Shown: positions 38,330-45,756 of the stretch, piece after piece
Layout: every line of letters starts with the position of its first letter
How positions within the stretch are numbered: position 1 is the stretch's first letter
DNA from: Isoptericola jiangsuensis
Lineage (GTDB): Bacteria; Actinomycetota; Actinomycetes; Actinomycetales; Cellulomonadaceae
DNA: 64,000 bases
Direction of reading: 5' to 3'
Assembly (NCBI RefSeq): GCF_002563715.1
Contig: NZ_PDJJ01000001.1
Location: 2,356,001-2,420,000, forward strand
The notes under the pieces: model-generated
The model's input: only the letters and a program-made list of their open reading frames with translations
Databases searched by the model: none
Told to the model about the DNA's origin: nothing
Position numbers and translations under genes: made by a program

Positions 38330-38407
38330 GGGGGGCCTTTCACGTCTCGTCCGACCGACGGCCCCAGGAGCAGGGCGCACGGGTAGACATTCGTCCTCGA
38401 TGGGAGC

Positions 38408-38413
38408 AGCCTA
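38408..38413 (-). promoter_or_regulatory. Candidate -10 box, ctaCDF operon
   Basis: TAGGCT on the minus strand about 80 nt upstream of the ctaC TTG. Here it is not adjacent to the start, so the transcript would have a leader of about 70 nt with its own ribosome site. Confidence 0.45.
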
Positions 38414-38603
38414 GCGCGACCTTCACGGGTTCGACGCCAGAAGCACCCGAGTCCTACGTGACGCCGACCAGCACGTCCGTCGCCATCCGGAGCGTTGACG
38501 ACAGCCTCCGGGCGGGTGTCAGATCGGTGGACCGGATCCGGTGCGCGCGGGGCATGATGGCCAGGCGCTCCCGCACCGTTCCGCACCCCGAGCCGAGGCC
38601 CGT

Positions 38604-39767
38604 GTGACACATCCCACCACCGCTCCCCCGCCCCGCACCCACCTCGACAACGGCGGGTCCGCGCCCCTGCACCCCCTCGCGCGCGAGGCGCTCGCGCAGG
38701 CCCTCGCGGACGGCTGGGCCGACCCCCGGCGCCTCCACGCGGAGGGCCGGCGCGCGGCCGCGCTGCTGGAGGGCGCCCGCGAGGCGGTGGCCACGGTGCT
38801 CGGCGCGCGCCCGCCGGAGGTGCGGTTCACGCCGTCGCACACGGCGTCCCTGCACGCCGCCGTGGCGCAGGTGTCCCGGGCCCGGCGCCGTCAGGGGCGC
38901 GACGTGGTGGTGGCAGCCACCGAGCGCGCCGCGACCCTGCACGCGGCCGAGCACGCCGCGCGGCAGGCCGACGGCCGCCGGGTCGTCGTACCGGTTGACG
39001 GCGTCGCCCGGGTGGACGTCGAGGGGTTCGTGGCGGCCCTCGGCGCGGACGGCGCCGCCCTCGCCGCGCTGCAGCACGCCAACGGCGAGGTGGGCACGGT
39101 CCAGCCGCTCGACGTCGTGCACGCCGCGGCGCGGGAGCACGGCGTGCCCCTGCTGGTCGACGCCGGGTCGAGCGTGGGTCACCTCGCGGTGCCGCACGCG
39201 TGGGACGTGCTCGCCGCCGACCCCGCCGACTGGGGCGGCCCGGCCGGCGTGGGCGTGCTCGCGGTGCGGCACCGCACCCGCACGGCCCCCGTCGGCCCCG
39301 AGGACCCGGACCCGTGGGCGCCCGGCGGTGTGAGCGTGCCCCTGGCGTTCGCGGCCGCCGTGTCCCTCCAGGCGGTGGAGGCGGACCGGGTCGCGCAGGA
39401 CGCCCGGCGCCGTCGCCTCGTCGAGCGGATCCGGTCGGTGGTCGCCGGTGTCCCGGACGTCGAGGTGGTGGGCGACCCGGACGACCGGCTCCCGCACGTG
39501 GTGACGTTCTCGTTCCTCTACGTGGACGGCGAGGCGCTGGTGACGGAGCTCGACCGGGCGGGGTTCGCGGTCGGGTCGGGGTCGGCGTGCACCGCGGCCA
39601 CGCTGGAGCCGTCGCACGTCCTCGCGGCGATGGGCGTCCTCACCCACGGCAACGTGCGCGTCGCGCTGGACCGGTCGACGACCGACGACGACGTCGAGCG
39701 CTTCCTGGCCGTGCTGCCGGGCGCGGTGGCGCGGGTGCGGGCGATGCTCGGGGCGGACGGGCTGTGA
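38604..39767 (+). CDS. Cysteine-desulfurase-like class V aminotransferase-fold protein without any lysine
   Basis: 387 residues along the NifS/IscS fold: THLDNGGSAPLHP at the N-terminus, ALQHANGEVGTVQPL (Asn160), LLVDAGSSVG (Asp186), and the catalytic-cysteine loop GSGSACTAATLEPSH (Cys329) with LTHGNVRVALD. The PLP-lysine motif (family SHKFGGPKG) reads PADWGGPAG at 207-215, so the Schiff-base Lys is Asp209. The stacking His (family TEHKAV) is Arg108 in TERAAT, and the Gln of DAAQSVG is Ser. No lysine occurs anywhere, so PLP cannot be bound as an internal aldimine. GTG overlaps nothing upstream; its stop overlaps the tusA start. Probably a sulfur carrier scaffold or pseudoenzyme. Confidence 0.85.
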   Translation: MTHPTTAPPPRTHLDNGGSAPLHPLAREALAQALADGWADPRRLHAEGRRAAALLEGAREAVATVLGARPPEVRFTPSHTASLHAAVAQVSRARRRQGRDVVVAATERAATLHAAEHAARQADGRRVVVPVDGVARVDVEGFVAALGADGAALAALQHANGEVGTVQPLDVVHAAAREHGVPLLVDAGSSVGHLAVPHAWDVLAADPADWGGPAGVGVLAVRHRTRTAPVGPEDPDPWAPGGVSVPLAFAAAVSLQAVEADRVAQDARRRRLVERIRSVVAGVPDVEVVGDPDDRLPHVVTFSFLYVDGEALVTELDRAGFAVGSGSACTAATLEPSHVLAAMGVLTHGNVRVALDRSTTDDDVERFLAVLPGAVARVRAMLGADGL

Positions 39768-40063
39768 CGACGCCCGGCGGGACGCCTGACGCGGCCGCCC
39801 CGGAGCACGTGGTGGACGCGCGCGGTCTGCGCTGCCCCCTGCCCGTGGTCCGGCTGGCGGCGCTGGCACGGGACCTGGCGCCCGGAACCGTGGTCGCCGT
39901 CCTGGCGACCGACCCCGCGGCCCGGCACGACGTCCCGGCGTGGGCCCGGATGCGCGGTCACGCCACGACGGGCGAGGAGCTCGTGGAGCCGCCTGACGGC
40001 GACGGTCGCGCGGACGACCCGCACGAGCGCTGGTGGCGGCTCACGGTGCGCCTGGGCGGCTGA
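39764..40063 (+). CDS. tusA: TusA-family sulfur carrier protein
   Basis: 99 residues; TusA fold with VDARGLRCPLPVVRL, where Cys24 of the CPxP motif accepts a persulfide, and VVAVLATDPAARHDVPAW. The rest is a standard TusA core with a polar C-terminal tail. GTGA overlap with the lysine-free desulfurase-like gene couples translation, so the two very probably act together in sulfur transfer. In some actinobacteria I recall the two domains fused in one protein. Confidence 0.88.
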   Translation: MTTPGGTPDAAAPEHVVDARGLRCPLPVVRLAALARDLAPGTVVAVLATDPAARHDVPAWARMRGHATTGEELVEPPDGDGRADDPHERWWRLTVRLGG

Positions 40064-40079
40064 GGGGCCCGGGACGACG

Positions 40080-40122
40080 CGAGCCGCCGGACCGTCCCCG
40101 AGGGGATCGGTCCGGCGGCTCG
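40080..40122. terminator. Bidirectional terminator, tusA / erpA
   Basis: A perfect 15-bp stem (40080-40094 with 40108-40122) between convergent genes. Confidence 0.85.
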
Positions 40123-40158
40123 GGCCGGGTGGGACCGGAGCGCGTCCGGCCGACCGGG

Positions 40159-40509
40159 TCAGCTGAAGGAGCCCCCGCAGGCGCAGGCCTCGCCGGCGTT
40201 GGGGTTGTCGATCGTGAAGCCCTGCTTCTCGATGGTGTCCGCGAAGTCGATCTTCGCGCCCTCGAGGTAGGGGACGCTCATGCGGTCGACGACGACCTCG
40301 ACGCCGTCGAAGTCGCGCAGCGCGTCGCCGTCGAGCAGGCGCTCGTCGAAGTAGAGCTGGTAGATCAGGCCGGAGCAGCCACCGGGCTGCACGGCGACGC
40401 GCAGGCGCAGGTCGTCGCGGCCCTCCTGCTCGAGGAGGCTGCGGACCTTGTCCGCGGCGACCTGGGAGAGGTCGACGCCGTGCGTGGCGATGTCGGTCGT
40501 GTCGGTCAT
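40159..40509 (-). CDS. erpA: A-type iron-sulfur cluster insertion protein
   Basis: 116 residues of the IscA/ErpA/SufA family, which hand iron-sulfur clusters to apo-proteins such as NadA and LipA (both in this window) and QcrA. The three ligand cysteines are Cys45 in GGCSGLIY and Cys109/Cys111 in CACGGSF. GGAGG lies 4 nt before the ATG. Corresponds to Rv2204c of M. tuberculosis by position. Confidence 0.93.
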   Translation of the reverse strand: MTDTTDIATHGVDLSQVAADKVRSLLEQEGRDDLRLRVAVQPGGCSGLIYQLYFDERLLDGDALRDFDGVEVVVDRMSVPYLEGAKIDFADTIEKQGFTIDNPNAGEACACGGSFS

Positions 40510-40583
40510 GCTTCCTCCAACAGGCTCAGGCGTGCGGCTGTTCCCGATCCTACGCCTGCGTGGGCGCACGTCGATGACGGCGG

Positions 40584-41099
40584 TCACACCGGGCCGGTCG
40601 CGTCCGTGCGCGGGGCGGGGCACCAGGTGCGGGCGACGCGCGCGACGCGGCCCGGGTCGACGGGGTCGCCGACGTCGTGGGCGCCGGCGACCCCGGCGGC
40701 GGCGAGGGCACGCCGGGTGGTGCGGTCCTCACCGGTCAGGACGACGACGGGCACGGCGTGTGGCGCGGCGGCGCGGGCGGCCTCGGCCACGGGGCCGTCG
40801 TGGAGCGCGGCGGTGTCGAGGACCGCGACGTGGACGACGACGAGGTCGGCGGCGCCGACCTGCTCGTGCAGGCGGGCCAGCGCCGTCGGCACCGGGGGCG
40901 CGGTGACGCTGCCCAGGCCGAGCGCCGTCGTGGGGACGAACACGCCGGCCGGGGCGGTCGCGACGTCCGGCCCCGGGTGCACCGTGCGGGACGGGGGCGG
41001 CAGGACGACCCCGTCGACGGTGCACCGCGGCGCGGCCCCGGACCACAGGGCGGCGAGGTCGGCGGAGGCGTCGTCGGCGGTCACCAGGAGCACGTGCAC
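40584..41099 (-). CDS. Short glycerate-kinase-like protein (C-terminal part only)
   Basis: 171 residues. The stretch AADLVVVHVAVLDTAALHDG with HAVPVVVLTGEDRTTRRALAAAGV and AGAHDV resembles the C-terminal Rossmann part of GarK-type glycerate kinases (family about 370 residues; typical GADLVLTGEG). The acidic-glycine motif is altered and the N-terminal substrate domain is missing. In M. tuberculosis the same position, next to the ErpA gene, holds a glycerate-kinase-like gene (Rv2205c, from memory). GTG 41099 follows CACGAT by 6 nt. Probably a reduced, non-kinase remnant; function unknown. Confidence 0.5.
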   Translation of the reverse strand: MHVLLVTADDASADLAALWSGAAPRCTVDGVVLPPPSRTVHPGPDVATAPAGVFVPTTALGLGSVTAPPVPTALARLHEQVGAADLVVVHVAVLDTAALHDGPVAEAARAAAPHAVPVVVLTGEDRTTRRALAAAGVAGAHDVGDPVDPGRVARVARTWCPAPRTDATGPV

Positions 41100-41105
41100 G
41101 ACTCG

Positions 41106-41136
41106 ATCGTGGCACATCCTGGCGTCGTGGGAAGAT
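41106..41136. promoter_or_regulatory. Divergent leaderless promoters, glycerate-kinase-like / nadA
   Basis: Minus CACGAT (41111-41106) is 6 nt before GTG 41099. Plus GAAGAT (41131-41136) is 7 nt before GTG 41144. Confidence 0.45.
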
Positions 41137-41143
41137 GGCCCTC

Positions 41144-42349
41144 GTGAGCACTCTGCTGAACGAGACCTCGACGTTCGTCGAGCCGGCCGCGTCCCCGCTG
41201 CTGCTGCTCGGCCAGGGCCGCGACCTCGCCTCGGAGCGCGGGGTCGAGTGCACGGGCGCGCTGCCCGCGGCGTCCGACCCCGACCTCGTGGAGCGCGCGA
41301 GGGCGGCCCGGGCGGCCCTCGGCGACCGGGCGTTCGTCCTCGGCCACCACTACCAGCGCGACGAGGTCATCGACTTCGCGGACGTGACCGGCGACTCGTT
41401 CAAGCTCGCCCAGCGGGCCGCGGCCCGCCCGGAGGCGGAGTTCGTCATCTTCTGCGGCGTGCACTTCATGGCCGAGTCGGCGGACATCCTCACCACGGAC
41501 GCCCAGCAGGTCGTGCTGCCGGACATGGCGGCGGGCTGCTCGATGGCGGACATGGCCGAGATCGGTCAGGTCGAGGAGGCCTGGGCCGTCCTGGAGGACG
41601 CCGGGATCGCCGGCGACACCGTGCCCGTGACCTACATGAACTCGACGGCCGCGATCAAGGCGTTCACGGGTCGCCACGGCGGCACGGTGTGCACGTCCTC
41701 GAACGCCCAGGTGGCGCTGCGCTGGGCGTTCGACAAGGTCGGCGGCGTGGACGGCACGGGCAAGGTGCTGTTCATGCCGGACCAGCACCTGGGCCGCAAC
41801 ACCGCCGTGCTGCAGCTCGGCATGAGCCTCGACGACTGCGTGGTGTTCGACCCGCGCAAGCCCGGTGGCGGCCTGACCGCCCAGGAGCTGCGGGACGCCC
41901 GGATGATCCTGTGGCGCGGGCACTGCTCGGTGCACGGCCGGTTCTCGGAGCGCAACGTCACCGACGTCCGCGCGAAGGTGCCCGGCGTCAACGTCCTGGT
42001 GCACCCGGAGTGCAAGCACGAGGTCGTCACGGCGGCCGACCTGGTGGGCTCGACGGAGTTCATCATCAAGACGCTCGACGCGGCCGAGCCGGGCTCGTCG
42101 TGGGCCATCGGCACGGAGCTGAACCTGGTGCGTCGCGTCGCCGCGGCCCACCCGGACAAGCAGGTGCACTACCTGGACTCCACGGTGTGCTTCTGCTCGA
42201 CGATGAACCGCATCGACCTGCCGCACCTGGTGTGGGCCATGGAGTCCCTGCTGGAGGGCCGCGTGGTCAACCGGATCGTGGTCGACGCGGACGACGCCCA
42301 CTGGGCCCGCGTGGCCCTCGACCAGATGCTGGCGCTGCCGGGGATCTGA
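41144..42349 (+). CDS. nadA: Quinolinate synthase A
   Basis: Makes quinolinate from iminoaspartate and DHAP in NAD synthesis, using a [4Fe-4S] cluster. 401 residues from GTG 41144 (ATG 41135 would add three). Hallmarks: LGHHYQRDEVIDFAD, FCGVHFMAESA (Cys104), DMAAGCSMADM, MPDQHLGRNTA, HPECKHEV and STVCFCSTMNRID. Cluster ligands are the Cys in FCGVHF, HPEC and the CFC segment. No nadB or nadC nearby, unlike the usual nadABC operon. Confidence 0.95.
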   Translation: MSTLLNETSTFVEPAASPLLLLGQGRDLASERGVECTGALPAASDPDLVERARAARAALGDRAFVLGHHYQRDEVIDFADVTGDSFKLAQRAAARPEAEFVIFCGVHFMAESADILTTDAQQVVLPDMAAGCSMADMAEIGQVEEAWAVLEDAGIAGDTVPVTYMNSTAAIKAFTGRHGGTVCTSSNAQVALRWAFDKVGGVDGTGKVLFMPDQHLGRNTAVLQLGMSLDDCVVFDPRKPGGGLTAQELRDARMILWRGHCSVHGRFSERNVTDVRAKVPGVNVLVHPECKHEVVTAADLVGSTEFIIKTLDAAEPGSSWAIGTELNLVRRVAAAHPDKQVHYLDSTVCFCSTMNRIDLPHLVWAMESLLEGRVVNRIVVDADDAHWARVALDQMLALPGI

Positions 42350-42363
42350 CGGGAGCGCACGCG

Positions 42364-42963
42364 ATGAGCACCGACGGCGGGCTCCACATCGGCGTCTTCG
42401 TCTTCGACGAGGCGGAGGAGCTCGACGTCGTGGGCCCGTTCCAGGTGCTGGCGCAGTGGCAGGAGCACTCGGGGCTCAAGCCGCACGTCAGCACGTTCTC
42501 GCGCGACGGCGAGGGGGTCCGGCTCGCGAAGGGCATGCGGCTGGTCCCGGCGCGCTCGGCGGACGACGTGGGCCCGCTGCACCTGCTGGTGTACCCGGGC
42601 GGCTGGGGCACCCGGACGCTGCTGGCCGACCCCGACCACCTGGAGTGGTTGCGGCAGGTGCGCGCGCAGACGCCGGTCCTGGCGAGCGTGTGCACCGGTG
42701 CGCTGGTCCTGGCCGCGGCGGGACTGCTGGCGGGCCGCCCGGCCACCACGCACCACGACCACTACGACGACCTGGCGCGGATCGACCCGAGCGTCGTGGT
42801 GGACACCGAGGCGCGGTTCGTGGACGACGGCGACGTGGTGACGTCGGCGGGGGTGTCGGCGGGCATCGACATGGCGCTGCACCTGGTCGCGCGCCTGGAG
42901 TCGCCGGAGGTGGCCCGCGCGGTGCGGCACGCGATCCAGTACGACCCGGCGCCGCCGGCGTGA
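42364..42963 (+). CDS. DJ-1/PfpI-family protein (isonitrile-hydratase-like)
   Basis: 199 residues, class I glutamine amidotransferase-like fold. Nucleophile elbow VCTGALVLAAAGLL with Cys110, and acidic FDEAEELDVVGPFQ near the N-terminus, as in isonitrile hydratase and ThiJ-like proteins. TTHHDHYDDL supplies His residues. GGGAG lies 8 nt before the ATG and 14 nt after the nadA stop, so it may be co-transcribed with nadA. Substrate unknown. Confidence 0.85.
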   Translation: MSTDGGLHIGVFVFDEAEELDVVGPFQVLAQWQEHSGLKPHVSTFSRDGEGVRLAKGMRLVPARSADDVGPLHLLVYPGGWGTRTLLADPDHLEWLRQVRAQTPVLASVCTGALVLAAAGLLAGRPATTHHDHYDDLARIDPSVVVDTEARFVDDGDVVTSAGVSAGIDMALHLVARLESPEVARAVRHAIQYDPAPPA

Positions 42964-42994
42964 CGGGTCCGTACGTCGCCCGCACAGATATCTG

Positions 42995-43019
42995 ATACCG
43001 GACGTCACTGGTATAACGT
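42995..43019 (+). promoter_or_regulatory. Promoter with inverted-repeat operator before the thioesterase gene
   Basis: ATACC (42995-42999) and GGTAT (43010-43014) form an inverted repeat with 10-bp spacing, running into TATAAC (43012-43017). TAACGT (43014-43019) is 7 nt before ATG 43027. A repressor bound here would block the -10. Confidence 0.5.
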
Positions 43020-43026
43020 CCCGGCC

Positions 43027-43581
43027 ATGAGCCGCATGCTGCACCTCGCCCGGGCGACCCTGCTCCCCCGCAAGCCGCTGCCGGGGTTCGGGGCGCTCGA
43101 CACCTCGACGACCGACCTGCGCGTCCACCCGGGCGACCTGGACCTCTACGGGCACGTCAACAACGGGACCTACCTGCAGATGATGGACGTCGCCCGGTCG
43201 AACCTGCTGGCCGACCTCGGCGGCCTCGGTCGCCTCAAGGAACGCGGCTGGTACCCCGTGGTGGCGTCCTCCACGATGAGCTACAAGCGCTCGCTCATGC
43301 CGTTCGAGAAGGTGCGCGTCGCGACTCGCGTCCTCGGCTGGGACGCCCGCGTCGTCTACCTGGAGCAGGTGTTCACCGTCGGCGGCTCCCACCGGGCCCG
43401 CGGCTGGGTCGCCGGCCGGTTCCTCGGCAAGGACGGCTCCCGGGTCGCGCCGCACGACGTCCTCGCCCTCCTCGTCGACGGCGAGGCCCCCGCGAGCCCC
43501 GCGCTGCCCGACGACGTCGCCGCGTGGGCCGTGGCCGTCGACGTCGCCCACCGCGAGGTCGCGGACCGTCCGGGCCACTGA
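43027..43581 (+). CDS. Acyl-CoA thioesterase-like (4HBT hotdog) protein
   Basis: 184 residues, hotdog fold of the 4-hydroxybenzoyl-CoA thioesterase type. DLDLYGHVNNGTYLQMMDVAR carries the conserved Asp/His-Val-Asn-Asn catalytic segment; MSYKRSLMPFEKVRVATRV and VYLEQVFTV are the central helix-strand regions. Many actinobacteria carry a related single-domain protein of unknown substrate. The only gene here with a clear inverted repeat on its -10, so it is probably repressor-controlled. Confidence 0.82.
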   Translation: MSRMLHLARATLLPRKPLPGFGALDTSTTDLRVHPGDLDLYGHVNNGTYLQMMDVARSNLLADLGGLGRLKERGWYPVVASSTMSYKRSLMPFEKVRVATRVLGWDARVVYLEQVFTVGGSHRARGWVAGRFLGKDGSRVAPHDVLALLVDGEAPASPALPDDVAAWAVAVDVAHREVADRPGH

Positions 43582-43605
43582 GCCCGGACGGTTCGCGCGC
43601 CGACG

Positions 43606-44994
43606 TCAGACCGAGGCGGGGCGCCCGATCTCGCGCAGCAGCAGCGCCTCGGCGAGGACGACCTTGCGCAGCTCGCCCAGGTGGACGGACTCGTTGGCGC
43701 CGTGGGCGCGGGAGTCCGGGTCCTCGACGCCGGTGACGAGCACCGCGGCGTCCGGGTAGGACTCCAGCAGGTCGGCGATGAACGGGATCGAGCCGCCCAC
43801 GCCGATGTCGACCGGGTCGGTGCCCCACGCCGCCGCGAACGCGGCGCGCGCCGCCTGCATCGCGGCCGAGTCGGCGGGCGCACCGAACGGCTTGCCGTGC
43901 TCGTGGGGCGTCCACGTCACGCGCGCACCGAACGGCGCGTGCGCCTCCAGGTGGGCGCGCAGGGCGTCGTCGGCGGCCTGCGGGTCCTGGCCCGGCGGGA
44001 TCCGCAGCGAGAGCTTCGCCGAGGCGCGCGGCGCGATCGTGTTCGACGCGTGCGCGACGCTGGTCGCGTCGATGCCGATGACGGCCAGCGCCGGCTTGGT
44101 CCACAGCCGCCCGGCGAGGCTGCCCTCGCCGGACAGCCTGACGCCGTCCAGCACCGAGGAGTCGGCGCGGAAGTCGGCCTCCGCGTAGTCGACCTCGGGC
44201 TCCGGGCCCGTCACCAGACCGTCGACCGCCACGTTGCCGACCTCGTCGTGCAGGGTCGCCACCAGCCGCGCCAGCAGCGTGTTCGCGTCCAGCAGCGGAC
44301 CCCCGAACATCCCGGAGTGCACGGCGTGGCCGAGCGCCTCGACGGTCACGACGCCGTCGACCAGCCCGCGCAGCGACGTCGTCAGCGCGGGCACCCCGAC
44401 CTTCCAGTTCGTGGAGTCCGCGACGACGATGACGTCCGCGGCGAGCAGCTCGTGGTGGTCGGCCAGGAAGCGGGAGAAGCTCGGCGAGCCGGACTCCTCC
44501 TCCCCCTCGACGAACACCGTCACGCCGACGCCCGGGTCGGCGTCGGCCGCCGCCAGGACGCGCAGCGCCCCGACGTGCGCCATGACGCCCGCCTTGTCGT
44601 CCGCCGCGCCGCGGCCGAACAGGCGCTCGCCGACCTGCGTCGGGGTGAACGGGTCCGTGTCCCAGGTCGTCGCGTCGCCGGGCGGCTGGACGTCGTGGTG
44701 GGCGTAGAGCAGGACGGTCGGCGCGCCCGGCGCCGCGGGGCGACGGGCCACGACGGCCGGCGCGCCGGGCGTGCCGTCGGGACGCGGCGAGCGCAGGACC
44801 TGCACCTCGGGCAGCCCGGCGCCCCGCAGGAGTTCGGCGACGGCCTCGGCGCTGGCCGCGACGTGCGTCTGGTCGAAGGCCGCGGCCGACACGCTCGGGA
44901 TGCGCACCAGCGCCTCGAGGTCGGCCTGGACGGCGGGGAAGTGCGCGTCGACGTGGTCCCGCAGGGCGGCCACGTCCGGGTCGGTGTGCTTCAC
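43606..44994 (-). CDS. M20-family dipeptidase
   Basis: 462 residues, dizinc metallopeptidase. Zinc ligands and general base in LLYAHHDVQPPGD, GRGAADDKAGVMAHVGAL, EGEEESGSPSF and VVADSTNW, with the terminal His in HGANESVHLGEL. The lid/dimerisation domain includes GHAVHSGMFGGPLLDA. Presumably cuts dipeptides in the cytosol. The GTG is 6 nt after TAGCGT. Divergent from DUF3043. Confidence 0.92.
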   Translation of the reverse strand: MKHTDPDVAALRDHVDAHFPAVQADLEALVRIPSVSAAAFDQTHVAASAEAVAELLRGAGLPEVQVLRSPRPDGTPGAPAVVARRPAAPGAPTVLLYAHHDVQPPGDATTWDTDPFTPTQVGERLFGRGAADDKAGVMAHVGALRVLAAADADPGVGVTVFVEGEEESGSPSFSRFLADHHELLAADVIVVADSTNWKVGVPALTTSLRGLVDGVVTVEALGHAVHSGMFGGPLLDANTLLARLVATLHDEVGNVAVDGLVTGPEPEVDYAEADFRADSSVLDGVRLSGEGSLAGRLWTKPALAVIGIDATSVAHASNTIAPRASAKLSLRIPPGQDPQAADDALRAHLEAHAPFGARVTWTPHEHGKPFGAPADSAAMQAARAAFAAAWGTDPVDIGVGGSIPFIADLLESYPDAAVLVTGVEDPDSRAHGANESVHLGELRKVVLAEALLLREIGRPASV

Positions 44995-45000
44995 GCCCCC

Positions 45001-45044
45001 ACGCTAACCCGGCGTTCCCGGGCACTCGCGCGCTCGACTACCCT
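45001..45044. promoter_or_regulatory. Divergent leaderless promoters, dipeptidase / DUF3043
   Basis: Minus TAGCGT (45006-45001) is 6 nt before GTG 44994. Plus TACCCT (45039-45044) is 6 nt before GTG 45051. This selects GTG 45051 over the adjoining GTG 45048. Confidence 0.6.
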
Positions 45045-45050
45045 GGTGTG

Positions 45051-45707
45051 GTGTTCTCCCGCAAGCGCGACATCGCCGAGGCGTCCTCCTCCAGCACGCC
45101 CGACACCGCCGTCGACCCCGTCAAGGCCGCCGCCGACCTCGAGCTCGCGGGCCGCCCCGCGACCAAGGGCCGCCCGACGCCGAAGCGGAGCGAGGCCGAG
45201 GCGCGCAACAAGCGCCCCCTCGTGCCGAACGACCGCAAGGCCGCCCGCAAGGCGTCCCGGGAGAAGATGCGCGAGGAGCGCAACCGCGAGTACGTCGCGA
45301 TGCAGACCGGCGACGAGCGGCACCTGCCCGCCCGTGACAAGGGTCCGGTGCGCCGCTACGTGCGCGACCACGTGGACGCCCGCTGGAACCTCGGCGAGTT
45401 CTTCCTGCCGGTGGCGTTCGTCTTCATCTTCCTCAACATCCTCGTCATGCAGAACCCGACGCTCAGCGCCCTGGTGCTCGTCGCGCTGTACGCGGTGGTG
45501 CTGGTGACCCTGCTCGACGCGACGATCATGTGGCAGCGCCTCAAGCGCCGCCTGCGCGACAAGTTCGGCTCCGTCGACGCGAGCGGCGCGAAGGTGTACG
45601 ACGTACCGCGCGGCACGATGATGTACGCCGTCATGCGCGCCTTCCAGATCCGTCGATCGCGCCTGCCCAAGCCGATGCACAAGAAGCACGGCGTCTGGCC
45701 GGAGTGA
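45051..45707 (+). CDS. DUF3043 membrane protein
   Basis: 218 residues: a highly charged N-terminal half (RPLVPNDRKAARKASREKMR, DERHLPARDKGPVRRYVRD), a helical hairpin of two spans (about 122-138 and 143-160, in FFLPVAFVFIFLNILVM and LVLVALYAVVLVTLLDA), then the basic tail ending RRSRLPKPMHKKHGVWPE. Matches actinobacterial DUF3043. Function unknown; the basic, membrane-anchored layout suggests a nucleic-acid or envelope role but this is speculation. Confidence 0.85.
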   Translation: MFSRKRDIAEASSSSTPDTAVDPVKAAADLELAGRPATKGRPTPKRSEAEARNKRPLVPNDRKAARKASREKMREERNREYVAMQTGDERHLPARDKGPVRRYVRDHVDARWNLGEFFLPVAFVFIFLNILVMQNPTLSALVLVALYAVVLVTLLDATIMWQRLKRRLRDKFGSVDASGAKVYDVPRGTMMYAVMRAFQIRRSRLPKPMHKKHGVWPE

Positions 45708-45713
45708 CGGCAC

Positions 45714-45740
45714 GGCCCGGGCAGGAGGACCTCCCGGGCC
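45714..45740 (+). terminator. Terminator after DUF3043
   Basis: GGCCCGGG pairs with CCCGGGCC around CAGGAGGACCT, directly before the next promoter. Confidence 0.6.
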
Positions 45741-45744
45741 GACA

Positions 45745-45750
45745 TAGGCT
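45745..45750 (+). promoter_or_regulatory. Leaderless -10 box, aldo/keto reductase
   Basis: TAGGCT followed by 6 nt and ATG 45757. Confidence 0.65.
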
Positions 45751-45756
45751 GGTGCC

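Noticed and set aside
38604-39767. Loss of the PLP lysine as a sequencing error or frameshift
   Set aside because: The frame is intact on both sides of PADWGGPAG, the motif's glycines align, and other PLP-site residues have changed too; a single error would not remove every lysine.
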